DNA of 48,997 nucleotides, taken from positions 1 through 48,997 of IMG/VR virus record IMGVR_UViG_3300021964_000114. The stretch is one strand, 5' to 3'. This DNA comes from a virus. Of this stretch, positions 9,683-19,229 are shown one piece after another. Each line of letters opens with the position of its first letter. The first letter of the stretch is position 1. The notes below the pieces were generated by a model, which ran no database searches, was not told the origin of the DNA, and was given only the letters and a program-made list of their open reading frames with translations. The position numbers and the translations under genes were made by a program.

Positions 9683-12600
9683 ATGGCTAAGTGTCCAAAT
9701 AGAAATACAGCAGAGTATAAATCTCTACAGGAAGCATATAAATCAGAAATACAAACTGATAATATAATCAATAAGTGGCAAGATTTAAATAACACGGATG
9801 TGTTTCCATCTGTTGCACAAGCAAAAGAGTTTGTTAAAAATAACAAGGCTGCGTTTTCATTAAAGCAAAAAGCGTTCTCTGAAAACTTATTAGCAAATCT
9901 TGTAGAAAAAAGAATACTACATAGTTACCAGGGTTTTTATTTAGTTAATAATTCTAATCCTGCTACATTTAAATACGATGAACAATTCTTACAAGCTAAT
10001 TTAAAAAGACTTACAAGGTATTTAGAAATTAATAATATCCCTTTAAACTCTGTAACAATTACAAGAACACCTAAAAGTTATAAGGTACAGATTATAAATA
10101 ATGTATTTACACCTAAAGATTTATTAGAAAAGTCTAGATCTTGGGATACACCACGTGCTAAAGCTGTTGTATCACATTTAAGAAGATTGTTTCCACAGGT
10201 TGGTGTAAAGCTTATGAGTGTGGCTGAAGCAGAAGCTATTTGGAATGATGATAATAAAGTTCCTAAGTGGGCAAAAACAGATGTAAGTTTTGATCAGGTT
10301 AATTCATTTTACTATGAAGGTCTAGCTGTATTAATAAAAGGTAGAGTAACAGATGAAACTGCAATAGAAGAAATACTACACCCATTTGTTGATGCAATTA
10401 AAGCAGATAATCCTGAGTTGTTTGAAGGTTTATTAAAAGAAGCTAAGAAAAACTTTCCTGAAATGAATCAAGCAATAAACGCTGCATATTCTGACAGTAA
10501 AGGATTTACACCTCTAGATAGAAATTTAGAGATGGTTACTCAAGCTCTTTCTAGACACTTTAATAATGAGTATGAAAAAACTCCAACAAGAAGTTTCTTA
10601 ACTAAAATTAAAGAAGTATTAGATTGGTTCTTAGATGTCATAGGTAATCTTAGTGAGTACTTAACAGGTAAACCTTTTACAGTAAAATCTATAACCGCTA
10701 CATCTTCTTTAACAGATATAGCAAAATTATTAAATACATCTGATATAGAATTTAAATTAGATAGAAGAGTAGATAATAGAGTTAGATATTCATTGTCTCC
10801 TGAAAAAGATAAAGTTGTAAGAAAAGTTTTAAAAGAGTCTAATGATATTCAAAAAGAATTTATAAAACGTTTATTCCATACTGCTAGATCATCAGAAGAT
10901 GTTATTGGGGACCTATCAGCAAGTAATAAAAACTCTGATTATAATGGAGATATAGTTGCTTATAATAAAAAAGATAATTCATACATGAATATATCAACAG
11001 GTGAGGTTTATTCTTCTACATCTGATTATATTGGTCTTAGTAATAATGAGAATGATGCTCTTAATCTAAAAGTAAATGATGATATAAAAACTTTATTTGA
11101 TGCTGTTGTTGGTAATGAAAGTTTTGAAGATGCTTCTTCAAGGTTAACAACTCTAAGTGAAGAAGCGGCAAAAGAAGTGGTTGATTCTTTACAAGAACAA
11201 CTTATAGGAAATAATAATCCTATTATTCCTGATGGCGCTGTTGCATTATCCAATGTTGTTGTGTTTGATCCAAATACTAAAACTGCAGGAACTGTAGATC
11301 TATTAGTTATTGATAAGACAGGTGTTGTTAATATTGTTGATTTAAAGGTAAGTAAAGACTCTATATATGGTGAACAAGGAAGAAAAGTATATTCTGAAGA
11401 ATTATATCCATTAAAAAGTAATAGTGCTTTAAAAGAGAAACACGGTATATTAGAACTGACTAACTCTGCTCAAAATAGTATTGAAGTAAACATGTTAAAA
11501 AGAATGCTTGATAACATGGGGTACAACACTAATAGAACTTTAACAGGAGCTCAGACATTTCATGTTAAAGCTGATGGTGATAAGATTGAGGTGGACGGTA
11601 GAGTGGAGTTTATAAACGACACTAAGAATATGACATATGTGGATATGTTAATACCACAAAATGTTGATCAATATTCTAAAGACCAATTAGATGATATAAT
11701 TGATAATTCTGATGATGGAATATTTGATGGTTCTAAGTATGAAGAAGATCAAGAAAAACTAGCTGAAGAAATAGATCCTTTAGTATATCCTGAGTATAAT
11801 TCTATAATGGGTATACTAGAAGATTATAGAATTGCTCTAGTAGATCAACAAAAGGCTCTAAAAGTAATTGAACGATCAGTATTTAGAGACATGTCCAAAG
11901 AGGAACTACGTGACGAAATTGCTAGTACACTAGCATACATTTCTGCAAATATTGATAATGGACCAGCATCTAGATCTGCTACATACACCTATCTTCTTCA
12001 AGGTGCTTTACGTCAAATGAAAAAATTTGCTGATTATGTTCAAGATCCTGCAAATTTTGGTAAAGATGAATACATAACCTATACTTTAAATTTCAATAGA
12101 TTTTTAAGCACATTTGAACCTTTATTTTTAATACAAGATTCTCAAGATCATAATGCTACACAAAGAGCATTAATACGTCAGATGGATATATTAAGAAATA
12201 AGATAAAAGGAACAGGTGTAAGAAAGAAAGAAAATGAAACTGAAGAAGAAAGAATATTTAGAGAAGGATTGGTAAATGATGCTATAATTAATTTTGTAAA
12301 AGAAAAAATTAGAGAAAGATCTAATAATGACTGGGGTGGTAAGCAAAGTGTATTTACAGAACAAGATTTAGATGATCTTGTAAGAAGATCACCTGATATA
12401 TCTCAACTTGCTTTATTAACTCAAGATATGGCTACTCAATCTGATGCAATGCTTTCTGTTATGGATAAAATATATAAAACCCAAAAACAAAAGGTACTTG
12501 ATTTAATTGATCAGCGTAATAAACTTGTAATTAATAGTGCTAATAAGTTAATTAAATTATATCCAAATCTAAAAAGAAATGAGCTTTATGATTTCATGTC

Positions 12601-15376
12601 TATATTTGATAAAGATGGTAACTTTACAGGAAGATATATAAAACCTATAGGCGAGTTATATACTAAAATACATGATGATCTAAGATTTCAACTATATGAT
12701 GATACAGGTTTACCTTATAAGTATAGAGATATTACAGATTTATCAACAGCATCTCTAGAAGATATTCAGTATAATATTGATTTAGCTAATAAGAAAAAAG
12801 CTTTTGCAGATTTTTTTAGAGCAGAAGAAATGAATGAAGATGGTAATCTTGTAGATGGTGAGTATCATTATTATACAGATGAGTTTAAGAAAGCTAGAGA
12901 TATATATGAGTTTTGGCAGGTAAGTGCTAATGGTAAATATGGAGAGTGGAAAAAAAGAAATAGCGTTTCAGCTAAGGATTATGCTGTATATAGAGCAAAG
13001 TATTTTGAATCTTCTACATATGATCAACCACAAAGAGTTAAAGGTAATCCAACAGGTGTAGTTGTAAAAAATGTTAAGAGTGAATTTCCTAAAGTTGAAT
13101 ATAGAAAGGTTAGAGAAATAACAAAATCTGGTAAAGATATGCGTGATAAAAAGTACGCAGAACTTATGGATCCTACTAAAACTGATGCGGGTACATTAGC
13201 TAGAAGAGAGTTCTATAACTTATTTATTAAAATGTATGAGGAAGATTTACTAGAAAAGATTCCTGAATATCAAAGAGATCAAATGATGGGTAGAGTCCCC
13301 ACTATTAAAGATAACTTATTAAGTGATCTAAAGGATAAACCAAACATAATATCTAAGATGTGGAGTGATATTACAACATCTGTAAAAAACTTAACTCAAG
13401 AAACATCAACTATGAAAAAAGTCATGCTTGATGAATCAGGTAACTTTACAAATCAACTACCAGTATTCTATACAGGAAGACCAAGAATGGATGGTGAATT
13501 AGAAGAAGTAGAAAAGAAGATGGCTTTTGTTGAAGAACAAAGAGTAAAAGGTCTTATAACACCTGATAAGTATAATGCACAAATTAAAGAGCTTAGAGGA
13601 GAATATAATAGAATATATAATAAACCATCAACAGGTGAACTAAGTAGAGATTTAGGATCTAGTTTAATAAAGTTTAATGCTATGGCTACACACTATGAAG
13701 TTATGGGTGAAGTAGAAGATACATTAAATGCTTTTGTTAAAGTATTAGAAAGAAGAGAATATGACTTACCTGTTGCTACAGGTCAAAGTTTTGTTTCAAG
13801 AACTAAAGAAGGCGTTCTTAAAGCTGTAGGTTTTACACGAGATCAAGGTTTAGAAGCTAATGCTGTAAGAAGAGCTAAAAAATTCATGTCAATGGTTTTT
13901 TATGATAATGAACTAGCAAATAAAGGCATGTTTGATAAAATTGCAAAAGAAATAACTGGTGCAACATCATTAACATGGGTAGCATTTAACCCTATGGGTA
14001 ACTTTAATAACTATGCTCTAGGTAGAATAAATAATAATATTGAAATGCTAGGTCAAAGATTTTTTAGTAAAAAAGCATATTTAAGAGCAACTAAAGAATT
14101 TAATACAAATGCTATTCCTGGAATGTTTGAAAGAATAGGAAGTGGTGCAACTGATTTAGTAGATATTGCTACACTAGGTAAACTAGGTTTAAAGAAATCT
14201 GATTATGATGCGGATAAAGCAAATAATAAATATGAAGCTGTAACTCAATATTTTAGAATGATGGATCCTGATACAGATATACGTGAGAATAGTTCTAAGT
14301 ATGATGATTCATCTTTATGGTCAAGATTTAAGGAATGGGGTTATGTAATGCAGGATGCTGCTGAATATAATGTACAATCTAAAGTAGGTGTTGCAATGTT
14401 AATGGATACTATTATAAAGAACAGTAAAACAGGAGAAACATTATCCCTATATGATGCATTACATTTTGATGGTAAAACTAATACCGTTTCTTTATTAGAA
14501 GATTATGATATTGTTGTAGATAAAAAAGGAAATAAGATTGCTGATTATAATGACAATTTTAGATATGATTTAAGAAATCAAATAAGGGAAGTTAATAAAC
14601 AAATTCATGGTAATTATGCTAAAGAAGACAGAATGGTTCTTCAGAGTTATGCTCTTGGTAACTTAATAACACAATTTAAAAAGTGGGTTGCACCAGCATT
14701 AAGAGCTAGATATCAAACAGAATATTTTGATCAAAATTTAGGATGGATGGAAGGAAGATACCTATCATGGTGGAAGTTTACCAACTATGCAACTAAAGAA
14801 TTTATTAAAGGCACTAGAGATATTAAAGCTTTAAAAGCAGGTTTTCTTGAACAATATGGATATACCGGTGAAGGTGGTAATCTAGATAAAAGAGCATTAA
14901 ATAAATTACAAGGATTTTATAGAACTGTAGGTGAAATTGCAATTCTATCATCAGTTTTTGTATTAAACTCTCTTATGGATGGATTGTTATCAGGTGATGA
15001 TGACTCAGATACAATGAAGAGATTAAAAAATCTTGCAAGATTGCAAGCAGATAGAACTAAAGATGAAATGTTAACATTTGTACCAGTACCTGCAGGTATT
15101 GAACAAAATTATCAAATGTTCTCTAATCCTATAGCATCATTAAAATTATTAAGAAATACATCAAAAGCTTTACAATTAAGTCTTACAACACCAATTGCTT
15201 TTATTACTCAAGATAGAGATGCTTTTTATGATAATTCAGATTATGTTTATCAAAACAAACCATACAAAGGTATGTTAAAAGTAAATAAACAATGGCAAAG
15301 ATCATTACCAGCTATAAGAACATATAGTAAATATATAGATGCTATTAAGAAACAAGATTTTGAGATAGGGTTCTAG
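9683..15376 (+). CDS. Giant crAss-like virion protein with PD-(D/E)XK nuclease motif
   Basis: This 1,897-residue protein starts 6 nt after the polymerase polyprotein. Its N-terminus begins MAKCPNRNTAEYKSL. Residues about 205-360 resemble the zincin region of the upstream protein but the active site is lost: EEILHPF at residues 229-235 stands where HEGFH is expected. Residues about 515-560 have the strand-turn-strand pattern of a PD-(D/E)XK nuclease: D539 in GTVDLLV, then D553-L-K555. The rest is long, mostly helical and charged. A hydrophobic stretch (residues about 1750-1772, VGEIAILSSVFVLNSLMDGL) could enter or cross a membrane. Position and size suggest a virion-packaged companion of the RNA polymerase, perhaps ejected with DNA. 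That role is inference; the nuclease motif is visible. Confidence 0.75.
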   Translation: MAKCPNRNTAEYKSLQEAYKSEIQTDNIINKWQDLNNTDVFPSVAQAKEFVKNNKAAFSLKQKAFSENLLANLVEKRILHSYQGFYLVNNSNPATFKYDEQFLQANLKRLTRYLEINNIPLNSVTITRTPKSYKVQIINNVFTPKDLLEKSRSWDTPRAKAVVSHLRRLFPQVGVKLMSVAEAEAIWNDDNKVPKWAKTDVSFDQVNSFYYEGLAVLIKGRVTDETAIEEILHPFVDAIKADNPELFEGLLKEAKKNFPEMNQAINAAYSDSKGFTPLDRNLEMVTQALSRHFNNEYEKTPTRSFLTKIKEVLDWFLDVIGNLSEYLTGKPFTVKSITATSSLTDIAKLLNTSDIEFKLDRRVDNRVRYSLSPEKDKVVRKVLKESNDIQKEFIKRLFHTARSSEDVIGDLSASNKNSDYNGDIVAYNKKDNSYMNISTGEVYSSTSDYIGLSNNENDALNLKVNDDIKTLFDAVVGNESFEDASSRLTTLSEEAAKEVVDSLQEQLIGNNNPIIPDGAVALSNVVVFDPNTKTAGTVDLLVIDKTGVVNIVDLKVSKDSIYGEQGRKVYSEELYPLKSNSALKEKHGILELTNSAQNSIEVNMLKRMLDNMGYNTNRTLTGAQTFHVKADGDKIEVDGRVEFINDTKNMTYVDMLIPQNVDQYSKDQLDDIIDNSDDGIFDGSKYEEDQEKLAEEIDPLVYPEYNSIMGILEDYRIALVDQQKALKVIERSVFRDMSKEELRDEIASTLAYISANIDNGPASRSATYTYLLQGALRQMKKFADYVQDPANFGKDEYITYTLNFNRFLSTFEPLFLIQDSQDHNATQRALIRQMDILRNKIKGTGVRKKENETEEERIFREGLVNDAIINFVKEKIRERSNNDWGGKQSVFTEQDLDDLVRRSPDISQLALLTQDMATQSDAMLSVMDKIYKTQKQKVLDLIDQRNKLVINSANKLIKLYPNLKRNELYDFMSIFDKDGNFTGRYIKPIGELYTKIHDDLRFQLYDDTGLPYKYRDITDLSTASLEDIQYNIDLANKKKAFADFFRAEEMNEDGNLVDGEYHYYTDEFKKARDIYEFWQVSANGKYGEWKKRNSVSAKDYAVYRAKYFESSTYDQPQRVKGNPTGVVVKNVKSEFPKVEYRKVREITKSGKDMRDKKYAELMDPTKTDAGTLARREFYNLFIKMYEEDLLEKIPEYQRDQMMGRVPTIKDNLLSDLKDKPNIISKMWSDITTSVKNLTQETSTMKKVMLDESGNFTNQLPVFYTGRPRMDGELEEVEKKMAFVEEQRVKGLITPDKYNAQIKELRGEYNRIYNKPSTGELSRDLGSSLIKFNAMATHYEVMGEVEDTLNAFVKVLERREYDLPVATGQSFVSRTKEGVLKAVGFTRDQGLEANAVRRAKKFMSMVFYDNELANKGMFDKIAKEITGATSLTWVAFNPMGNFNNYALGRINNNIEMLGQRFFSKKAYLRATKEFNTNAIPGMFERIGSGATDLVDIATLGKLGLKKSDYDADKANNKYEAVTQYFRMMDPDTDIRENSSKYDDSSLWSRFKEWGYVMQDAAEYNVQSKVGVAMLMDTIIKNSKTGETLSLYDALHFDGKTNTVSLLEDYDIVVDKKGNKIADYNDNFRYDLRNQIREVNKQIHGNYAKEDRMVLQSYALGNLITQFKKWVAPALRARYQTEYFDQNLGWMEGRYLSWWKFTNYATKEFIKGTRDIKALKAGFLEQYGYTGEGGNLDKRALNKLQGFYRTVGEIAILSSVFVLNSLMDGLLSGDDDSDTMKRLKNLARLQADRTKDEMLTFVPVPAGIEQNYQMFSNPIASLKLLRNTSKALQLSLTTPIAFITQDRDAFYDNSDYVYQNKPYKGMLKVNKQWQRSLPAIRTYSKYIDAIKKQDFEIGF

Positions 15377-15392
15377 TCTATTTTAAATAAGA

Positions 15393-15419
15393 AGAGCCAA
15401 CCTTATTAGGGCTGACTCT
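15393..15419. terminator. Hairpin at convergent gene junction
   Basis: An imperfect stem (arms 15393-15402 and 15409-15419, two mismatches) sits in the 72-nt gap between the rightward giant gene and the leftward nrdA. It could terminate transcripts from both sides. There is no long T run on either side. Confidence 0.45.
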
Positions 15420-15448
15420 ACTAATTTTACATAAAATATATAGTTTAA

Positions 15449-17074
15449 TTATGCTTCACAACTTGCACACTCAAGAATATTTCTAGAGAATGCTTGTGCA
15501 GAACTTACGCTAAACTGATAGTATAGTGTCTTCACTCCTTGTTCATGAGCAAAAAGATATAGTTGATTAATATCTTTAGCCGGAACAGACGGGTCAATCA
15601 TTAAGTTTAAAGACTGAGCTTGATCAATAAATTTTTGTCTTGCTGCAGCTTGAATGATAATCTCTTTAGGAGATATCTCAATAAATGATTTAAACACACC
15701 TTTTGTTGGGAAGTCTAAGTGTTGAACTGAACCATCCTTTTTAAGTATATCTTCCCATACTTCTTCCGTATCAAGATTATATTTTGCTAACTCTTCTTTT
15801 AAGAAAGGATTCTTATATATAGTTTTAGACTTAGCTAAATCCTTTACAAAATAATTGGATTTGATAGGTTCAATACCCATACTTACTTGGCCGTGAATGA
15901 ATGAACTAGATTTAGTTGGTGCGATAGCTACTAATGTAGTATTTGCATAACCTTCCCTAATTGATTTAACATTCTTTGTTTCACAGAGATCCATTGAAGC
16001 CATTTCTGATCTTGTTTTTATTATAGAAAATATTCTACTATTTATCATCTTAGCTTCTATTGATTCAAATTCAATAAGTTTAGATTGTAAATAAGAATGC
16101 CATCCTAATACACCTAAGCCTATAGCTCTATGATCACTTGCAAATTTATATGCTCTACCCATTCCAGGCATTGTTTTAGATTTAGTGATAAACTCATCTA
16201 TTACAGCATTTAAAAATAATGTATAAGTTTCTATTGCATCTGTCTCAACAATTTCATCCCAGTGTAATAAGTTCAAAGAACCTAAACAGCAAACAAATGA
16301 ATTAAAACTATCTGTTGGTAACTGTATTTCAGAACAAAGATTAGATGCGGTGATATCCATACCCAGCTCTTTATAAGGAGAGTTGTTATTTGAGTTATCT
16401 TTAAACATTATATACGGATAACCAAACTCATTTCTTTTCTGAATTATCTTGGCCCATACTTTACGCTTATCAGGATTCCCGCTCTTCATATCATCTATCC
16501 ACTTATCTGTTACACTAATACCAAACTGTAGATTTTGTATTGGGTTACCTTCTCCTCCTATCTCTAAAAATTCCAATACATCAGGATGTTCAACAGGTAG
16601 CCATGCAGCACATGCTCCTCTTCTTGCTTCAGATTGTTTGCAAACATCTACAACAGTGTCATAGATTCTTGCATAATGTACTGGTCCATCTGCAGTGCCT
16701 CCGGTTGATATATTGGAACCTCTAGCTCTAATATTACCTAAGTAAACACTAGTACCTCCTCCATACTTAGACATCATACCAATCTCACGTCCTGCATTTA
16801 AAATGCTATCTAAGTTGTCATCTACATTAGATCCATAACAACTGATTGGTAGACCTTTCTGCTTACCAAAGTTAATCCAAACAGGAGTAGACAAGGAGTA
16901 AAAACCCCTTGCCATATAGTCCTCAAACTTTTCTGCAAAGCCATCAATCTTTAAATATTTTTCTGCTATAACTGCAATATCATGTATACGTTGTTCAGGG
17001 GTTTCATTTATATAACCCCTTGATAAAAATGTACGGCTTTCTTCATTAAGCCAATAATACTTTTTTCTTTCCAT
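15449..17074 (-). CDS. nrdA: Ribonucleoside-diphosphate reductase large subunit (class I)
   Basis: Reduces ribonucleotides to deoxyribonucleotides together with NrdB. Visible active-site parts: C79 (PISCYGSN, first redox cysteine), N245-x-C247-x-E249 (SNLCSEIQLP, thiyl radical cysteine and its helpers), C262/C263 (second redox cysteine), the loop PTKSSSFIHGQ, the radical-relay pair Y518-Y519 and the C-terminal shuttle pair C536-A-S-C539. At 541 residues it is much shorter than the roughly 760 of cellular NrdA, and it starts directly in the barrel region. The N-terminal ATP-cone that gives dATP feedback control is therefore absent, which implies relief from that inhibition. It lies 6 nt downstream of nrdB in the leftward direction, so the two are co-transcribed. 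Confidence 0.96.
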   Translation of the reverse strand: MERKKYYWLNEESRTFLSRGYINETPEQRIHDIAVIAEKYLKIDGFAEKFEDYMARGFYSLSTPVWINFGKQKGLPISCYGSNVDDNLDSILNAGREIGMMSKYGGGTSVYLGNIRARGSNISTGGTADGPVHYARIYDTVVDVCKQSEARRGACAAWLPVEHPDVLEFLEIGGEGNPIQNLQFGISVTDKWIDDMKSGNPDKRKVWAKIIQKRNEFGYPYIMFKDNSNNNSPYKELGMDITASNLCSEIQLPTDSFNSFVCCLGSLNLLHWDEIVETDAIETYTLFLNAVIDEFITKSKTMPGMGRAYKFASDHRAIGLGVLGWHSYLQSKLIEFESIEAKMINSRIFSIIKTRSEMASMDLCETKNVKSIREGYANTTLVAIAPTKSSSFIHGQVSMGIEPIKSNYFVKDLAKSKTIYKNPFLKEELAKYNLDTEEVWEDILKKDGSVQHLDFPTKGVFKSFIEISPKEIIIQAAARQKFIDQAQSLNLMIDPSVPAKDINQLYLFAHEQGVKTLYYQFSVSSAQAFSRNILECASCEA

Positions 17075-17080
17075 ATTTTC

Positions 17081-18061
17081 TTAGAATAAGTCATCAGCTG
17101 TTATAGCTTTTGACTTTTTATTATAATCTATTTGTTTTTTGTAAAAGAAGTCTCCTTCTTTAGTTGCAGTAATCTCTACCTCAAACCATTTTGTTGACTG
17201 TAATAAGTTATTATCAACTTCAAATATTGGCTTCATACCTATTTTCTTTAATGAGTTATTAAACCTATTCATTATAAAATGTTTTATAGTTTCTTTAGGT
17301 AAAAAAGATAACTCACCTTGTTCAAATATCCAGTCAAGAATACCACATTCAGCATCATAAGCTTTTCTAGATGCAGAATAAATTAATTCTTCAAACTCAT
17401 CATCAAACCATTCAGGGTTCTCAGACTTGATTATATTAATTATCTCTACACCAAAGTTACCATGGATATCTTCTTCTTTACTTGTTGCTTCTACAACGTT
17501 AGAAATACCTTTAAACAGGTTCTTCTCTTTATTAAAAGACATCATTATTAGAAACTGACTAAATAAACTTACGTGCTCAATAAACAAAGAAAATAATAAT
17601 ACAGATTTAGTATACATTTTATCATCTCTACTACGTGAACCATCTAAGTATTTTTTAAGATATTTAATTCTACCTTTAATAGCTGGTATCTCAACAACAG
17701 TTTTAAACTCTTCTTCAAGTCCAAGTATTCTAAGTAGTCTTGCATATGCATCTTTGTGTCTAACTTCAGATTCAGCAAAGGTCATACCCACATCACCAAT
17801 TTCTGTAATAGGCATTCTCTTATACAAATCTGCCCAAAAAGTTTTTACATTAACTTCTATTTGAGCTATTGCAAGCATTGTCTTTTTTATAACTTCACGT
17901 TCTTCATCAGTAACTTTAACTTTAAAGTCATCTATATCTGTAGTAAAGTTATACTCAGTATCAATCCAATAAGAGTGTCTAATTGCATCTTTATATTCAA
18001 GTAAAGATGGGTACTCATAGGGCAAAATATTTTCCCTAGATAAAAAAATGTTCTTCTTCAT
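17081..18061 (-). CDS. nrdB: Ribonucleoside-diphosphate reductase small subunit (class I)
   Basis: Makes and houses the radical used by NrdA. Metal ligands appear as E69, E99-x-x-H102, E162 and E197-x-x-H200. Tyr106, four residues after the first His, sits at the stable-radical position (Tyr122 in E. coli). By my spacing count the first ligand is Glu (E69, 30 residues before E99) rather than the usual Asp. The C-terminus ends in DDLF, which is like the tail peptide by which NrdB docks on NrdA. At 326 residues the length is normal. It is the upstream gene of the nrdB-nrdA pair, and the leader before it (18062-18139) holds no gene. Confidence 0.95.
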   Translation of the reverse strand: MKKNIFLSRENILPYEYPSLLEYKDAIRHSYWIDTEYNFTTDIDDFKVKVTDEEREVIKKTMLAIAQIEVNVKTFWADLYKRMPITEIGDVGMTFAESEVRHKDAYARLLRILGLEEEFKTVVEIPAIKGRIKYLKKYLDGSRSRDDKMYTKSVLLFSLFIEHVSLFSQFLIMMSFNKEKNLFKGISNVVEATSKEEDIHGNFGVEIINIIKSENPEWFDDEFEELIYSASRKAYDAECGILDWIFEQGELSFLPKETIKHFIMNRFNNSLKKIGMKPIFEVDNNLLQSTKWFEVEITATKEGDFFYKKQIDYNKKSKAITADDLF

Positions 18062-18139
18062 AAGTGTGTTTTTGTGATTAAATGTTACATCATGTTTTTG
18101 ATATAACGGTAATATATAATTTAGTTTAATTGAGGTGGA

Positions 18140-18328
18140 TTACCAAGTATAGATAAATATAAATTTTATAAAAATTATACCTACCTCAATACCAACGGCT
18201 TGGTAAACTTGTTTTTCTCCTTCTATCTCCATTGACATATTACAATTGATAATTTGTATACCTAATAGTGACTGTTTTGGTAATAGTTCTACATTAGCAA
18301 TTACCGGTGCTTTTCTTGTTTGTGACAT
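18140..18328 (-). CDS. Small hypothetical protein
   Basis: 62 residues, start MSQTRKAPVIANVELL, unrecognised. The first 50 residues read as normal soluble protein. The last dozen (IIFIKFIFIYTW) are hydrophobic and in AT-rich sequence, so the protein may have been extended by loss of an earlier stop. It precedes nrdB in the leftward direction with a 78-nt gap, and may share its promoter. Confidence 0.5.
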   Translation of the reverse strand: MSQTRKAPVIANVELLPKQSLLGIQIINCNMSMEIEGEKQVYQAVGIEVGIIFIKFIFIYTW

Positions 18329-18400
18329 AAAAATGTTTGTTTTAAAAGTTAGTTTTTTGTATATTATAATTATAAGTTGTTAAGCTATCACAGGCAACAA

Positions 18401-18408
18401 CAAATATA
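18401..18408 (-). promoter_or_regulatory. Candidate Bacteroidota -7 box (TATATTTG)
   Basis: On the minus strand the octamer fits TAnnTTTG, the -7 element of Bacteroidota promoters. It lies in the gene-free divergent gap 18329-18483, 72 nt ahead of the 62-aa gene and nrdBA. I see no clear TTG -33 element at the usual distance. An AT-rich genome gives chance matches, so this is weak. Confidence 0.3.
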
Positions 18409-18483
18409 TATATTTATATTTTGATGATATCTAGAGTTATTAATATTTTATTATACTTTAATCTTTAATCTTAATAAAAAACA

Positions 18484-18867
18484 ATGAAGAAAAAAGGTTT
18501 AGCAAAGGTTAAAGAATTATTTTGGTATAGTGATAGTGAACCAAATGAAGTATTAATAGCATTTTGCCATTTAATATGTTTACCACTAGCTCTTCTAGCA
18601 GAATTTGATCAACCATCGTTAATGTTTGTTTTAGGCGGTATGGGTGCAGGCGCATTTCAATTGTGGGCTGTTATTTGGAAAGGTTGTTTAAAGTACAGAT
18701 TAATAGCAGTTCAATTAGCTACAGCCGTAGCAGTTATAACTGTTGAAAATTTATATATGGAAGGTCTACTTGTAGGTAGCAGAACGGGTTGGGTTATAAT
18801 ATTAGCTTTTGCAGCCTGGAATACTGTAAGGGTATTTAAAGAAAAGTTAGACAAAAATGCTAAGTAA
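18484..18867 (+). CDS. Four-helix membrane protein, paralog 1
   Basis: 127 residues with about four hydrophobic segments (roughly residues 23-40, 44-62, 72-90 and 98-114) and basic ends. It begins with MKKKGLAKVKELFWYSDSEP. The motif YSDSEPNE and the overall layout recur in the next gene, so the two are tandem paralogs. It is the first gene of a rightward small-gene cassette. Membrane location is clear; the function is unknown. A holin-like or membrane-remodelling role in lysis is possible from context only. Confidence 0.75.
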   Translation: MKKKGLAKVKELFWYSDSEPNEVLIAFCHLICLPLALLAEFDQPSLMFVLGGMGAGAFQLWAVIWKGCLKYRLIAVQLATAVAVITVENLYMEGLLVGSRTGWVIILAFAAWNTVRVFKEKLDKNAK

Positions 18868-19228
18868 ATTAAAAAATATATGGTCTTATAGTGACTCTCA
18901 ACCTACCGAGATAACACTAGCTTTAGCTAATATAGCTCTAACACATATAGCTATAGGAATAGAACTTGGTGGACTTTATATATTCAGAATTATAATATTC
19001 TTTAGCGGACTATATCATTTATATTGTGTTGCAAATGGAGATTTAAATTGTAGGGTAAGAGCATCCGTAATTACCTTTGCTGTGTATTCAACTTCAACTA
19101 TTGCATATTTATCTACTATAGGTTTTCCTTGTGCAACACACTACGGTTGGTTGGTTCTTTGTTTTGCTTCTTTTGGTAGTATGCGAAGATTAATACTTGA
19201 AAAAATACATAAAGAAAAAATTAAATAA
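18857..19228 (+). CDS. Four-helix membrane protein, paralog 2
   Basis: 123 residues, overlapping the previous gene by 11 nt. It begins MLSKLKNIWSYSDSQPTE and shares with its neighbour the YSDS-x-P-x-E motif, four hydrophobic segments, a GW near the last segment and a basic amphipathic tail ending in EKIHKEKIK. Overall identity is low, so the duplication is old or fast-evolving. It probably works with paralog 1 as a pair in the membrane. No family name is recognised. Confidence 0.75.
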   Translation: MLSKLKNIWSYSDSQPTEITLALANIALTHIAIGIELGGLYIFRIIIFFSGLYHLYCVANGDLNCRVRASVITFAVYSTSTIAYLSTIGFPCATHYGWLVLCFASFGSMRRLILEKIHKEKIK

Positions 19229-19229
19229 A

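Noticed and set aside
19197-19229. Extended start of the coiled-coil membrane protein
   Set aside because: It would be a TTG within the preceding gene. ATG 19230 follows that gene's stop directly.
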